A stretch of 27,976 bases of DNA from positions 49,830-77,805 of the forward strand of contig QAXH01006390.1 in the NCBI GenBank assembly GCA_004335635.1. The letters are read 5' to 3'. The translations under genes were made by a program, and so were the position numbers. The stretch comes from Chloromonas sp. AAM2. Lineage: Eukaryota; Chlorophyta; Chlorophyceae; Chlamydomonadales; Chlamydomonadaceae. Positions 1-9,239 of this stretch are shown in pieces; the stretch's first letter is position 1, and each line of letters opens with the position of its first letter. Below the pieces are notes generated by a model, which was not told the DNA's origin, made no database searches, and saw nothing but the letters and a program-made list of their open reading frames with translations.

Positions 1-20
1 TTTTTTTTTTTTTTTTTTTT
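1..20. repeat. poly-T run at window edge
   Basis: Twenty T residues open the window. In an AT-rich plastid spacer this may be real, but homopolymers at this length are also prone to sequencing error. Confidence 0.6.
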
Positions 21-180
21 CGTATACAATAAACTTTATTTTTTCAACGTTTTGTCAAAGAAAAAACATCGTAAAAAATTTCTTTTTGAGGAATTTTTTA
101 CCTAAAAGTATTAAAACTAAATTTTATAAATTCGTACAGAATTTTTATTCTTAGATACCAAAAACTTATTCAAAAATCAA

Positions 181-588
181 TTATCTAAAAAAACCTTTTT
201 CTTTACTTACGAAAGGTAATAAACCCATTACACGTGCACTTTTAATGGTTTTAGCAATATAGCGTTGTTGTTTAGCGGTTAAACGTGTTTGTCTTCTAGG
301 TAAAATTTTACCTCCTAAACCAATATAGCGTTGTAATAATCCACAATGTTTATAATCAATAATACGGCGATTATATACGGCTTTTTCAGGTTTTTCTTTT
401 AAAATAATAATTAAAGATTTTGGTGGAATTAATGGTTTAATAGGAGCTCGACCTGTTGAACGTTTTGCACGTTGAGTACGTTGTTTTTGAACACTACCTA
501 ATAATTGCGATAAAGATAAAACACGAGATGGATTTGAATTTGCTGCATTAAATTTACTGCGTACGTTAGTCTTTTTTGGAACTGCCAT
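181..588 (-). CDS. rps18: Plastid 30S ribosomal protein S18
   Basis: This 135-residue protein is a component of the small subunit of the chloroplast ribosome. The conserved S18 core is in the second half: a short [10 protein letters not shown] stretch, then [28 protein letters not shown] sequence, with the [21 protein letters not shown] region that binds rRNA near residues 98-120. The N-terminal half is basic and poorly conserved, which makes the protein longer than the roughly 75-100 residues of bacterial and land-plant S18; chlorophycean S18 proteins are known to be extended in this way. The ATG is at 586-588 with a T-rich leader and no Shine-Dalgarno sequence; the stop is TAA. It is the most downstream gene of the window and is separated by more than 1.1 kb of spacer from the accessory island upstream. 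Confidence 0.95.
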   Translation of the reverse strand: MAVPKKTNVRSKFNAANSNPSRVLSLSQLLGSVQKQRTQRAKRSTGRAPIKPLIPPKSLIIILKEKPEKAVYNRRIIDYKHCGLLQRYIGLGGKILPRRQTRLTAKQQRYIAKTIKSARVMGLLPFVSKEKGFFR

Positions 589-1534
589 TTTTTATTTTTT
601 TTTTTTCTTTTTTTTTTTTTCTCTACTGTAAAAAATTAAATAAACTTATTTTTTTCAATGTTTTCCGAATACATAAAAACTATTTTTAGATTTTATGTTT
701 TTTGGTTAAGAGATAATATCTTAAATGAAAACGTACTTAACTTTTTTTATATTTTTTATAGTTACAGTGAGAAACTATAAATTGAATTCTTTTGTAAATA
801 AACAAAAATTTTTACACGTTAGAATAAAACGTGCTAATCGATAAATTTATAACAAATAAATTTTTATAAAAATAGTAAAAACTCAAACTAAAAAAAAGAA
901 AATTTTCTTAAGGAGAAAATTTTTTAGCTGAATCTATTAAAAATCTTAAAAATATTCTTTTTAAAAAGAATTCTTCAAATCCTTTTTAATGCGAAACATG
1001 GAAAATTTTTGGGGAAAATTTTCTTTTTAATAAGTTATAAGTTTTTGATTATTCTATTTTTATTTTTTTCTTTTTATATAATAACATGAAAACTCTTTTA
1101 TTTAAAGAATTTAATTTAAATTTAATAAAAAATTTTCCAGAGAAAATTTCTACAAAGTCTTGTCAAAGACAAAAATATAGAATCAAATTAAAAAGAAATA
1201 GAAGTCAATAAAACTTCTAAGGAAAAAAAAAAATTTTTCGTAAGAAAAATTTTTTAGTTCTATAATTTTTATTCCTTTTCCAAATTTTTATTTCTTATAC
1301 AGTTAAAAATATAAATCATAAATATATTTAATTTTAGTCATCTTATTAAGTTTTACATTTAATAATTAATTTAAAAGTATTAAAAACATTTATATTTAAA
1401 TAAATATAAAATATATACAATAAAAAATATTGTAATGATAATAAAAAATTCTTCAAGAATTTTTAAATTCCATAAAAATAGATTATTCATCGAAGATTTT
1501 TATATGATAAAAAGAAAAAAAATTTTGTACGGTA
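589..1534. other. AT-rich spacer, no gene seen
   Basis: About 950 bases, mostly A and T, with homopolymer runs and weak inverted repeats such as the one near 901-927. I found no reading frame resembling a plastid gene on either strand and no tRNA. Confidence 0.7.
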
Positions 1535-1768
1535 AACTTAAACTAAATTTGAAATGATACCTTTTTTATAGGAAAAAGTATCAATTTTTTTATAAAATTT
1601 TTCTTTATAGAAAACTTGAACTAAATTTAAATGGATGTCATTTTTTTCGTACTAAGGCATAAAATATTTATCAAATATTTTATGCTTAGGAAATTTAAAC
1701 TAAATATGAAAATATACTTTTTTACAGGTAAAAGTATAAAAAATATTTGGTTTTTGCTAAAAGTGTTT
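1535..1768. repeat. Three-unit tandem array, period about 78 nt
   Basis: Three diverged units begin at 1535, 1613 and 1692 with AACTTAAACTAAATTT, AACTTGAACTAAATTT and AATTTAAACTAAATAT, so the period is 78-79 nt. Each unit then carries a small AT stem-loop; in units 1 and 3 the stem is ATACTTTTT-like pairing with AAAAAGTAT, and unit 2 has a CATAAAATATTT palindrome. The array runs into the end of the broken 737-family gene at about 1741. The same period and a similar core recur at 5668-5960. Confidence 0.65.
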
Positions 1769-2124
1769 GTGGACTTTTAACTAAATCCGCTAGAGCGTCT
1801 AAAGTTTTTTCATTTAATTGCTTTAAATAATCTTATGACCAATCACGCGAAAATGAGCTAGACACTTGTTTCATGAACGTTATTATAAAATTTTTCGTAA
1901 AAGAAGGATTTAAAAACTGAAAAAAAAAAAAAAAAAAATTTTTTTTAGTAAAGATTCGTCTAAAAGTTTTCGCCGGACTTTTTATCACGAACGGATAAAA
2001 TTCGTTTATTAATTCGATAGGATCAAATACTTTATTTAAAAGCTGTTCTTCTACATACACTAAACGACCAGTATTTGAGCTATTCCAGAAAAAAAATATT
2101 CTATTTTTTCCTACTTCAGTTTTT
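1741..2124 (-). pseudogene. Broken relative of the 737-aa accessory protein gene
   Basis: Conceptual translation of the minus strand resembles residues about 478-633 of the protein encoded at 7026-9239. Shared blocks in order are FFFW versus IVFW, then exactly 18 residues, then VFDP versus LFDE; a following SPxxxxxRI; QFLNPSFTK versus QFLDPSFTE; and DYLKQLNEKTLDALADLVKSP versus DIVEQLNVRNLSALTEIVRNP (quoted in part here). About 30-40 residues between RRI and QFLNPSF are missing and replaced by a homopolymer A tract (minus-strand T), and a TAA stop sits between RDWS and DYLKQ. Similarity is clear but not close, so this is a divergent paralogue rather than a recent copy. There is no credible start codon. 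It is not likely to make a protein. Confidence 0.75.
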
Positions 2125-2418
2125 CATAAGGGATAAAACTTCATACTAAAGAATAAAGATACATTAAAAATCTTTAAAGCACCTATATCTTAAAAATATA
2201 ATTCTACTACTAAAAGTTTAGGTGATTTTAATAATCGTATTATGTTAAGCGTATTTTTATTTTTGAGAATTTTTCTACAAAAATTCTACCTTCGGGTAGA
2301 ATTTTTCTTTTTTCTTATTAAAAAAATCAAATAAAAAAATTTTTATAAAAAATATATGGTTTATAGGATTAAATATTTATAGAAGTATACTACATTTAAA
2401 TCAATTCTAAAATGACGA

Positions 2419-2472
2419 AATAGCTTGAGAATTCTCTCTAGATTATAATCTAGAGAGAATTCTCAAGCTATT
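2419..2472. terminator. 54-nt perfect palindrome after the psaA 3' copy
   Basis: Two 27-nt arms (2419-2445 and 2446-2472) are exact reverse complements with no spacer. It starts 38 nt beyond the stop codon of the duplicated psaA end, the place where plastid mRNAs normally carry a stabilising 3' stem-loop. Similar but different stem-loops follow psaA, psaB, atpE and atpH. Confidence 0.8.
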
Positions 2473-2510
2473 AAATAATATTACTCAAAAAGTAACTAAA
2501 TAAATAAAAT

Positions 2511-3085
<575 letters not shown>

Positions 3086-3263
3086 ATCACCAACAAATAT
3101 AAAAAAATTAAAATTATATAGGAAATTAAAATTATAAATATAAATCTTTTTTTTAAAGAATTAAAATTATAAAATTATAATATTATATAATTATAAAATT
3201 TTAAATATAAATCTTTTTATAAATTAAAGGAATTTTCTTGTCGGAAAAAAAACTGTTTTTTTA

Positions 3264-4913
3264 CTAAGGTTCAAAAAAACCGAAGGTTTTTTGCCCGACA
3301 AATTTATTAAATCTCCCGTCGAAAATTTTTAAATAAGGTTTAACTGCAGGACTTTCCATATTTAAACGAAAAGGATTTTTGTATTCCATGCAAGGTAACA
3401 TGTGTTTATGTGTTAATTCGATGAAAAGATTTACACTACTAGGGCATAAATATAAAACTGTAACAATAGAATTAGATTTTTTAGGATGGTAATATGTTAC
3501 AGGTAAATATTTTAAACCTGAAGCTTCAAAAATTGCTTTTGATAAGTAAAGCGTTTGTATAGGATCAATAGTCTGAATATACAAACGAGGAATACTTATA
3601 TTGTTGCTAATTCTAAATAAATCTCCATCCTGCATGTGCATATGCGCAATAGAAAAACCAGGATCTGCTAAATAAATATTTTTAAGTTTATTATAGGGAG
3701 GTAGGTTTTTTAAGTTTCTAGATAAAGGATTTGGTACAGCACTAACAGAAGTTTTATCATCCATTTCCACGGATTCCTCTAAAACATCCAAATCACTATT
3801 AGACGTATCAAGAGTTTCATTTTTGGTAATATCTATCGAATCAGTTTCATCTTGGAGTAAATTTTCTTTTAATAACGAAGAAAGTGAACCTTGCGCGGTA
3901 GCCTTTAAAAATTCGTTTGTACTGGTTCTATCTCCCGAAAAACCTGTATAGTTATCATTTAAAGCTTCTGAAAAAAAATCAAGATTCCATAACCAAACAC
4001 GAGCTTTCCATGTATAAGATAAAGCATTTTCTTTGGCAGATTTAACGGGAACACCTCTTTCTAAAGTGAAAGGGGTAGGTGTAAAAATGGATGGGTCCAT
4101 TTGAGTTAAGAACCAAATAACATATTCTAAGTGGGATTCACCAGTTTGAGAAAGAAAACTAGCTGCTTGTGTAAACTGGAAACCTATATTAGATGAATCA
4201 TTCAGTGTTACTAAACATCCATCTGCTAATAAAGAAGTATAAACTAAACGACGTATATAAGAAGAACTCGGTCGAGTTACCCTTGCTCTTTGTCGACCTG
4301 TTTTATATCGAACTAAAAATTCTTCTTTTGTTGTAACAACAAGGAAAGCAACACGACTTTTCCCTTGTTGTTCCGCTTTCCCTAAAAGTTCACGAACAAT
4401 GGAAACACATAAATGTAAATTATGTAAAATTCCTGTATGCATCATAGCAAATAAGCTTTTTGTGGATGAAACACGTCGAAGAGGCCATTTATCGGGAGGA
4501 ATTTCAACAATACCTTTTTCTTGAGCTTCTAACCAAGGTAATTGTTCAATTTTTTGAACAGGTGAATGTGTTTCTGATCTTAAACTTAAACTATATATTT
4601 TTGTCGTCACCGCTGAAAGCGTTCTATTAGGTAAGAAACTTTGTATAGTCGAAATATCTAAGCCTTCTTCTAATTTCGTTTTTAATACGTCTTCTTCTTC
4701 TGGTGACCAGGGAAAAGATGGAGTATTAGGAGCACATGGATTTTTAGGAGCAGGTCCTAAAGTAGAGTCTTGTGTACGAAGTCGAGAAATTTTAGTTTTT
4801 ATTGATTTTCGAGATCTATAGGGAAAACTTTGATTAATTTCTGCTGGACTTTTCCCGTCTTTAACAAATTTTTTGATTTGTTTTTCTTCTTCTGCGCTTC
4901 AAGCTTGAGGCAT
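3264..4913 (-). CDS. LAGLIDADG homing endonuclease with N-terminal Myb/SANT-like repeats; in-frame TGA at codon 5
   Basis: The frame spans 549 codons from the ATG at 4911-4913 to TAG, broken only by TGA at 4899-4901. The C-terminal part is a LAGLIDADG_2-type homing endonuclease: motif 1 SLLADG near residues 227-232, motif 2 HMHMQDG near 424-430, both keeping the catalytic Asp-Gly, and the family's closing block MLPCMEYK near 505-512. Residues about 351-400 are an acidic, Ser-rich insertion. The N-terminus has two similar blocks, (W)SAEEE...KSIKTKISRLR (5-46) and WSPEEE...LSAVTTKIYSL (69-108), typical of Myb/SANT helix-turn-helix DNA-binding repeats. The TGA replaces the first block's conserved Trp. 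Without read-through, the first usable start is GTG at 4608-4610, which would drop both repeats. It lies just upstream of a group I intron with a psaA exon, suggesting a past homing role at psaA. The last codons overlap a dispersed hairpin repeat. Confidence 0.8.
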
Positions 4914-5667
4914 AATCTAAATAATTTTTATTATTTTTATTTCCTTAATTATTTTAAATTAAAGAAAAAAGATCAAACTTTTTTCTTTTTTATAGAATAA
5001 AAATTAAAGATTTTTATCAATGTTTCGTTTTTAACAAAACATTGGATTAAAAGAAATCTTCGATTTCTTTTTAATCTGAGAGAACTTTAACTTTTTTGAA
5101 GTTTGGTAAATTTTAATTTGGTTAATTTGATTCAGTTTGAGATTTTATTTGAATATGAATTAATTTTTTTACCCACTAGAGGAATTGAACCTCGAAGTCG
5201 ATAAAAATATTCTATTCGCGACAGGAGAATGGCACCACCCTCTGGGTGGCGTTGCTCGAAAAAACCTTAGGTTTTTCCCGTCTTATTCATTTGTTTTTTA
5301 TTTTTTTTTTTTTTACTTTTATTATAACTAATGTATATTATACATTAAAATAAAAAATTTAACAATCGTGAAAAAAATAAATTTTTCAATGTAAGGGCGG
5401 GCCTTTTTGCCTAAGGCAAAAAGGCCCTTATGAAAAAACCGGGGGTTTTTTTTCCTACATGTTTTTTAAACACGCTTGGGATTTTCGGAGAAAATCCGCG
5501 ATAAAAATTTTTTTGAACGAAAATTTTTTATAGGATTCATAAAGAAATAAAAGATTTCTTTATAATACCAGAACAATATAAATCATTTATATAATATAGT
5601 TTAATATACTACGATTAAATAAATTTAAATAAACGAGAATAAAAAATAAAAAGGGGAATTTTTATTT
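4914..5667. other. Spacer with hairpin repeats and a tRNA-like fragment
   Basis: No protein gene is seen. The stretch holds a hairpin of the CAATGTTT family at about 5018-5076, a tRNA T-arm-like piece near 5171-5196, a CACC/GGTGG hairpin at about 5233-5250, and two dispersed palindromic repeats near 5258-5277 and 5393-5458. Confidence 0.6.
5171..5196 (-). pseudogene. tRNA 3'-end-like fragment (T arm plus acceptor strand)
   Basis: On the minus strand a T-stem and loop of the form CGAGG-TTCAATT-CCTCT is followed by AGTGGGT, as in the 3' end of a tRNA. I could not find a matching 5' acceptor strand (ACCCAGA occurs but pairs at only five positions), a normal D arm or a clear anticodon loop. It is most likely a degenerate tRNA remnant, though a chance match is possible. 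Confidence 0.3.
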
Positions 5668-5960
5668 GTATCGATTTGACAAAGGTTTGATATAAAAAGT
5701 TTTTATAAAATTTTATAGTTAGAAAAAACAAACAAAAACAAAAATGTATCGATTTTATAAGTGTTTGGTATCAAAAATTTTTTTATAAAAAATTTTTTAG
5801 AAAAATTCTTCTCGATTCAAAAAGGGTCGATTTTACAAAGGATAAGTATAAAATTTTATTAATGAATAGTACTTTTAGAATAATTGTACCGGATAAAAAA
5901 AGTATAATTTTTATAGGGGTTTGGTATGTTTAACAAAACTTAAACGCAACGAGAAAAAAA
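5668..5960. repeat. Four-unit tandem array, exact 78-nt period
   Basis: TCGATTT-type landmarks occur at 5671, 5749 and 5827, spaced exactly 78 nt. The GTGTTTGGTAT block of unit 2 (5761) recurs as GGGGTTTGGTAT at 5917, two periods later. Units are diverged, sharing a TATCGATTTTA...GTTTGGTATCAAAAA...TTTATAAAA...TTTTAG layout (quoted in pieces). It ends next to the stem-loop closing the HNH gene and resembles the array at 1535-1768. Confidence 0.65.
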
Positions 5961-5968
5961 AATTTATA

Positions 5969-6038
5969 AAAATAAAAACCCTCTAGACTTAATAAAAATT
6001 TATGTTAACTTCATAAAAATCTAGAGGGTTTTTATTTT
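5969..6038. terminator. 19-bp stem-loop overlapping the end of the HNH gene
   Basis: Perfect 19-nt arms at 5969-5987 and 6020-6038 contain CCCTCTAGA and its complement, with a 32-nt loop. On the minus strand the stem includes the TAA stop of the HNH gene (6032-6034), so ribosomes finishing that gene would open it. It probably forms the 3' end of the two-gene transcript. Confidence 0.75.
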
Positions 6039-7033
6039 TCCGAATTAATAAACTCAGCTAATTCATTAAATAATTTATTTACCGATTTTCTTATTTTTTC
6101 GTTACCTAGTTCCGCGGAACAACATGGAAGTCCTTTTGTACTTCGTAAATAATTTGTAGATGTTGTTTCGTAAGTTTTTTGATGACGCGGGCAAGAAACA
6201 ACAATTGGATATTTATAATTGATAATAATGGGACTATCCGCGCAACCATTAAAAATATGATTATTTTTTTCAATGTTATTTAATACATACATATGTTTTT
6301 CTAATGTTTTATTAGATTGCTTTTTTTCCGGTGGTTTGGTAAAAGCTGTATAGAATTTACTTTCCAACTCTTTGTCGATCATAGGTGGTTCCATACGATT
6401 GAAGTCCAAATTCTCGATTTCTTTTTTTGGTTTTTGTTTCTTTTTATTTACAGCGCTTTCTTTACCACAGCAGTTCATACCGAAATCTTGACGAAGATAA
6501 TTCATTACAGTTTTCGTTTCCGTAAAATCAAAATCTGAATTAGAGTTTTTTCCGTGTTTTGTACAACCTAAAACAATTCTTGTATGTTTATTAACATATT
6601 TGTTTTCTTCGTTATCATATTTTAATAACATATGACCACGTTTTTTAGTTATACAAAGAAGACGAATATCGTAAAATTCTGGACTTTTTCTAAAACGTTT
6701 ATCCACCCATGCACAATTTAAATTGTACTTATCGCTTTGCCAAGGATAATTAAATATAGAATAATGTTCACGTAAAAATTCTTCAAAATGTTGAGGTTGA
6801 CAATTAATTCTCCCATACAATCGATGAAACTCATGATGTATAGAACTTTTAATAAGAACACCATTATTTGAATCTAACGCCTTTTCAGGGAAAGAGCTCT
6901 GACAATACAAGTGGTGAGCTTCTAGAGGCTCACCACTATTAATAGGTACACCTGTTACAAAACATTTAGCACCATACAATGAAATAATTTTTGCACGCCA
7001 AGCTCTTAGATCAAACGTGTAAAAATTATCCAT
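6032..7033 (-). CDS. HNH endonuclease with two zinc-ribbon-like repeats
   Basis: A 333-residue free-standing HNH nuclease. The catalytic unit is in residues 10-75: AWRAKIISLYGAKCFVTG, then LEAHHLY with the paired His at 40-41, NNG with the core Asn at 56-57, and IHHEFHRLYG with the last His residues at 66-70. Downstream are two related Cys/His repeats: C157-x2-H160...NYLR...C188-C189 and C281-x2-H284...NYLR...C304-C305. These resemble the small C-x2-H/C-x-C ribbons (DUF723-like) attached to phage and intron HNH nucleases, probably for DNA binding. The start is ATG at 7031-7033, not the frame's upstream GTG-type starts, because AAGGAGG lies 5 nt before it. The ATG sits inside the last codons of the 737-aa gene (8-nt overlap), so translation is probably coupled. 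No intron surrounds it. Confidence 0.85.
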   Translation of the reverse strand: MDNFYTFDLRAWRAKIISLYGAKCFVTGVPINSGEPLEAHHLYCQSSFPEKALDSNNGVLIKSSIHHEFHRLYGRINCQPQHFEEFLREHYSIFNYPWQSDKYNLNCAWVDKRFRKSPEFYDIRLLCITKKRGHMLLKYDNEENKYVNKHTRIVLGCTKHGKNSNSDFDFTETKTVMNYLRQDFGMNCCGKESAVNKKKQKPKKEIENLDFNRMEPPMIDKELESKFYTAFTKPPEKKQSNKTLEKHMYVLNNIEKNNHIFNGCADSPIIINYKYPIVVSCPRHQKTYETTSTNYLRSTKGLPCCSAELGNEKIRKSVNKLFNELAEFINSEK

Positions 7034-9239
7034 TACCACCTCCTTCTTGGGAATTATCCACACCTTTTTCTTGTTTTACCGAAATCGAATTATCTTCTAA
7101 TTCTTTCGATAATGTATCATAAGCTTCAAAGAACTCCGCGGAAGAAGCTTCTAATCGAGCTTTAGCAGCTAAATCATTTTGGACAGATGCTTCATCCGCA
7201 ATTTCTTGACCCAGAGAAAAAATGTTATCTAAGGCGACGATTTGGTCCACCTTTAAACGACGAATAATTGTTGTTTGATAACGTTTTTGGCCGGAAGTTA
7301 AAGAAGCATAATCCGCATTATAAATTTCTAAAGAACCAGGCTTTAATAATTTAAACGGATTTCGAACAATTTCTGTTAAAGCACTTAAATTTCTTACATT
7401 TAATTGTTCAACAATGTCAGCTGGCCATTCGCTTTTAAAACTTTGATTAACTTCCGCCATAAAATTTTTCATTGAATCTTCGGTAAACGAAGGATCTAAA
7501 AATTGAAAAATTTTTAATAAAAGAGAATTCATTTGTTGTACACGTGTTTTTTTATCACGTATAGATAGATATTCACTAATAAACGAAAGATAATTAAGCG
7601 CCTTAGCGAATTCTTCTGTTTTTTGAATACGTAAAGACCATCTTTGAGGACTTTCAAAAACTTTTTCCGTCATATCTGAAGCTACTTGAATAGCTTCATC
7701 AAATAACGTTTGAACTTTAAAAGCTGAATCACGCGTTAAATTCCAGTAAGAAATAGCTTGCCAAAAAACAATTTCATTCCCATAAAATAAGTTTTCCGGT
7801 AACGATTTTACCGGATCAGAGAACATTAGTTTGTATTTATTTAAATTATTTTTTAATTTAACTTTTTCCTGTTGTGCGTTAACTTTAAATGATTCCTTTA
7901 TAATGTCAAAGAAATTTTCTGGAGCTGCTTTAACTAATGCATCTTCCGATGAAATTAGTGCAGTATCCTCAGCTACATCTAATAAAATAGGTTGACTGCC
8001 CCCTTTCAACGTACCTTCAATTTCGCGGTTTAAGAAAATAGCTAAATCTTTGAATTCTTGACTTGTAATTAAATCAGGAATTAAAGTACCCATTTGATAA
8101 AATAAAGTTACCATCTCATGACGGTAATTGGGTTTATCTTTATTTTTTTCCATTATATTTAATAAACCGCGTGCAGCACGATTAAACCAAATAAAACTAC
8201 GATCCCCTACTAAAGGTCTAGGATTACGCACACCTGGAGTGAATGACTTTATACCTAATTGATTTAAAGTTTGAAATATATTATAAAAAGTCGTTTCTAA
8301 TTGAAGACGATCTAGAAAGATATAGAAATAACCTGATAAAATGTAATTTATTTTATCTATTAAAGGTGATTGCGTTATATCCTCGAATACGTTTAACGCC
8401 ATAGGTTTTGATATGACATAGTTAAATTGGATAGCTAAACCTTTACCTATAACAGAAATAGTAGGTACTACATAACACATTTCATTTTGTGTTGGTGACC
8501 CAATGATTAAAGTTGAACTACGACTTTTTGTACGTTTTTTAAACGTCGTAGAACGACTTTCAAAACCACGTTTTCTATTATATTCTTGATCTAAAGAAAT
8601 TAACGAAACATTAAACGTGTTTTGTTTTAAACTTTGTTGTCGAAGCAGTGAATCCATTTCACTACTATCTACTATCTTTGTAGGTACCGTCAAACGATAG
8701 TAAATTTTATCTATTGTGATAATACCATCGCCCATTAGTTGACGAATGGCCTGTACTTCCATAAGAGTTTCATCATGAAAACTCGTAAAGATTTTTTTAC
8801 AAAGTAGTGAATCAAAAACATTGACGGTATACAGCTCAGAGTTGCGGCTTTTTTTGTCCGTCAATTTATTTTTTAAAGGAGTGTTGTTATTTAACTCTCC
8901 TAATAAAGGATCAAAGAAAAAACTTTTTGTTTTTTCTTTTGTTTCTGAGCTATTAATCAAGTTTGGACCACTAATAAAGATTGTTAATTCTTCATCTGTT
9001 AATCCAAAATAAGTTTGATTTCCAGAAAAAAGCAAAGGTTTATAAGTTAGACTGTTTAACGATGTTTTATCTTTACCACTTAAAATTAAAATAAAATCCA
9101 TTAAAGTTAACATTGCTTCTTGTACAATGTTTTTTGGTAAGTTACTTTTTAAAGTAAAACTAATACCTATACAATTGGCGTTATAATCCTCGCCTAAATT
9201 CGTTTCCGTTTGTTTATTTGTCTGTTCTAATGAACTCAT
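7026..9239 (-). CDS. Unrecognised 737-aa accessory protein
   Basis: I do not recognise this protein. It is 737 residues, soluble by appearance, with no signal peptide or clear membrane span. A basic Arg/Lys/Ser patch (RKRGFESRS...KKRTKSRSST, about 222-243) may bind nucleic acid. Residues about 480-633 are the segment shared with the broken copy at 1741-2124, so this part defines a family. Residues about 680-720 are rich in Ala, Glu and Asp and may form a coiled coil; the tail ends in QEGGGNG. It is not ycf1, ftsH/ycf2, rpoC or any other standard plastid gene by its motifs. Its last 8 nt overlap the HNH gene, suggesting the pair is one transcription unit and perhaps one mobile unit. The ATG at 9237-9239 follows an A/T leader without a Shine-Dalgarno sequence; the stop is TAA. 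Confidence 0.85.
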   Translation of the reverse strand: MSSLEQTNKQTETNLGEDYNANCIGISFTLKSNLPKNIVQEAMLTLMDFILILSGKDKTSLNSLTYKPLLFSGNQTYFGLTDEELTIFISGPNLINSSETKEKTKSFFFDPLLGELNNNTPLKNKLTDKKSRNSELYTVNVFDSLLCKKIFTSFHDETLMEVQAIRQLMGDGIITIDKIYYRLTVPTKIVDSSEMDSLLRQQSLKQNTFNVSLISLDQEYNRKRGFESRSTTFKKRTKSRSSTLIIGSPTQNEMCYVVPTISVIGKGLAIQFNYVISKPMALNVFEDITQSPLIDKINYILSGYFYIFLDRLQLETTFYNIFQTLNQLGIKSFTPGVRNPRPLVGDRSFIWFNRAARGLLNIMEKNKDKPNYRHEMVTLFYQMGTLIPDLITSQEFKDLAIFLNREIEGTLKGGSQPILLDVAEDTALISSEDALVKAAPENFFDIIKESFKVNAQQEKVKLKNNLNKYKLMFSDPVKSLPENLFYGNEIVFWQAISYWNLTRDSAFKVQTLFDEAIQVASDMTEKVFESPQRWSLRIQKTEEFAKALNYLSFISEYLSIRDKKTRVQQMNSLLLKIFQFLDPSFTEDSMKNFMAEVNQSFKSEWPADIVEQLNVRNLSALTEIVRNPFKLLKPGSLEIYNADYASLTSGQKRYQTTIIRRLKVDQIVALDNIFSLGQEIADEASVQNDLAAKARLEASSAEFFEAYDTLSKELEDNSISVKQEKGVDNSQEGGGNG
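7039..7045 (-). promoter_or_regulatory. Strong Shine-Dalgarno for the HNH gene
   Basis: AAGGAGG on the minus strand, 5 nt before the ATG at 7033, within the Gly-rich last codons of the 737-aa gene. It decides the HNH start and is among the strongest ribosome binding sites in the window. Confidence 0.8.

Noticed and set aside
1833..2060. 75-codon frame as an independent gene
   Set aside because: It begins only at a GTG and is a slice of the broken 737-family gene, with a homopolymer-encoded Phe run and a stop inside the conserved block.
4899..4901. Genome-wide reassignment of TGA to Trp
   Set aside because: All Trp codons of the photosystem genes here are TGG, which would be unlikely in such an AT-rich genome if TGA also meant Trp. 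A local explanation is simpler.
5168..5270. Complete functional tRNA
   Set aside because: Only a T arm and a 3' acceptor strand can be seen; the D arm, anticodon stem and 5' acceptor do not fit.
5668..5960. CRISPR array
   Set aside because: Units are diverged along their length with no identical short repeats and unique spacers, and the setting is a plastid genome.
6317..6538. Plus-strand frame of 73 codons
   Set aside because: It lies antisense within the HNH gene and is composed of Phe-rich sequence expected from the complement of Lys/Glu codons.
7034..7063. Upstream start for the HNH gene (ten more codons)
   Set aside because: The Shine-Dalgarno sequence and the start of the conserved sequence both point to the ATG at 7033.
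8821..9012. Plus-strand frame of 63 codons
   Set aside because: Antisense to the 737-aa gene; no protein-like features.
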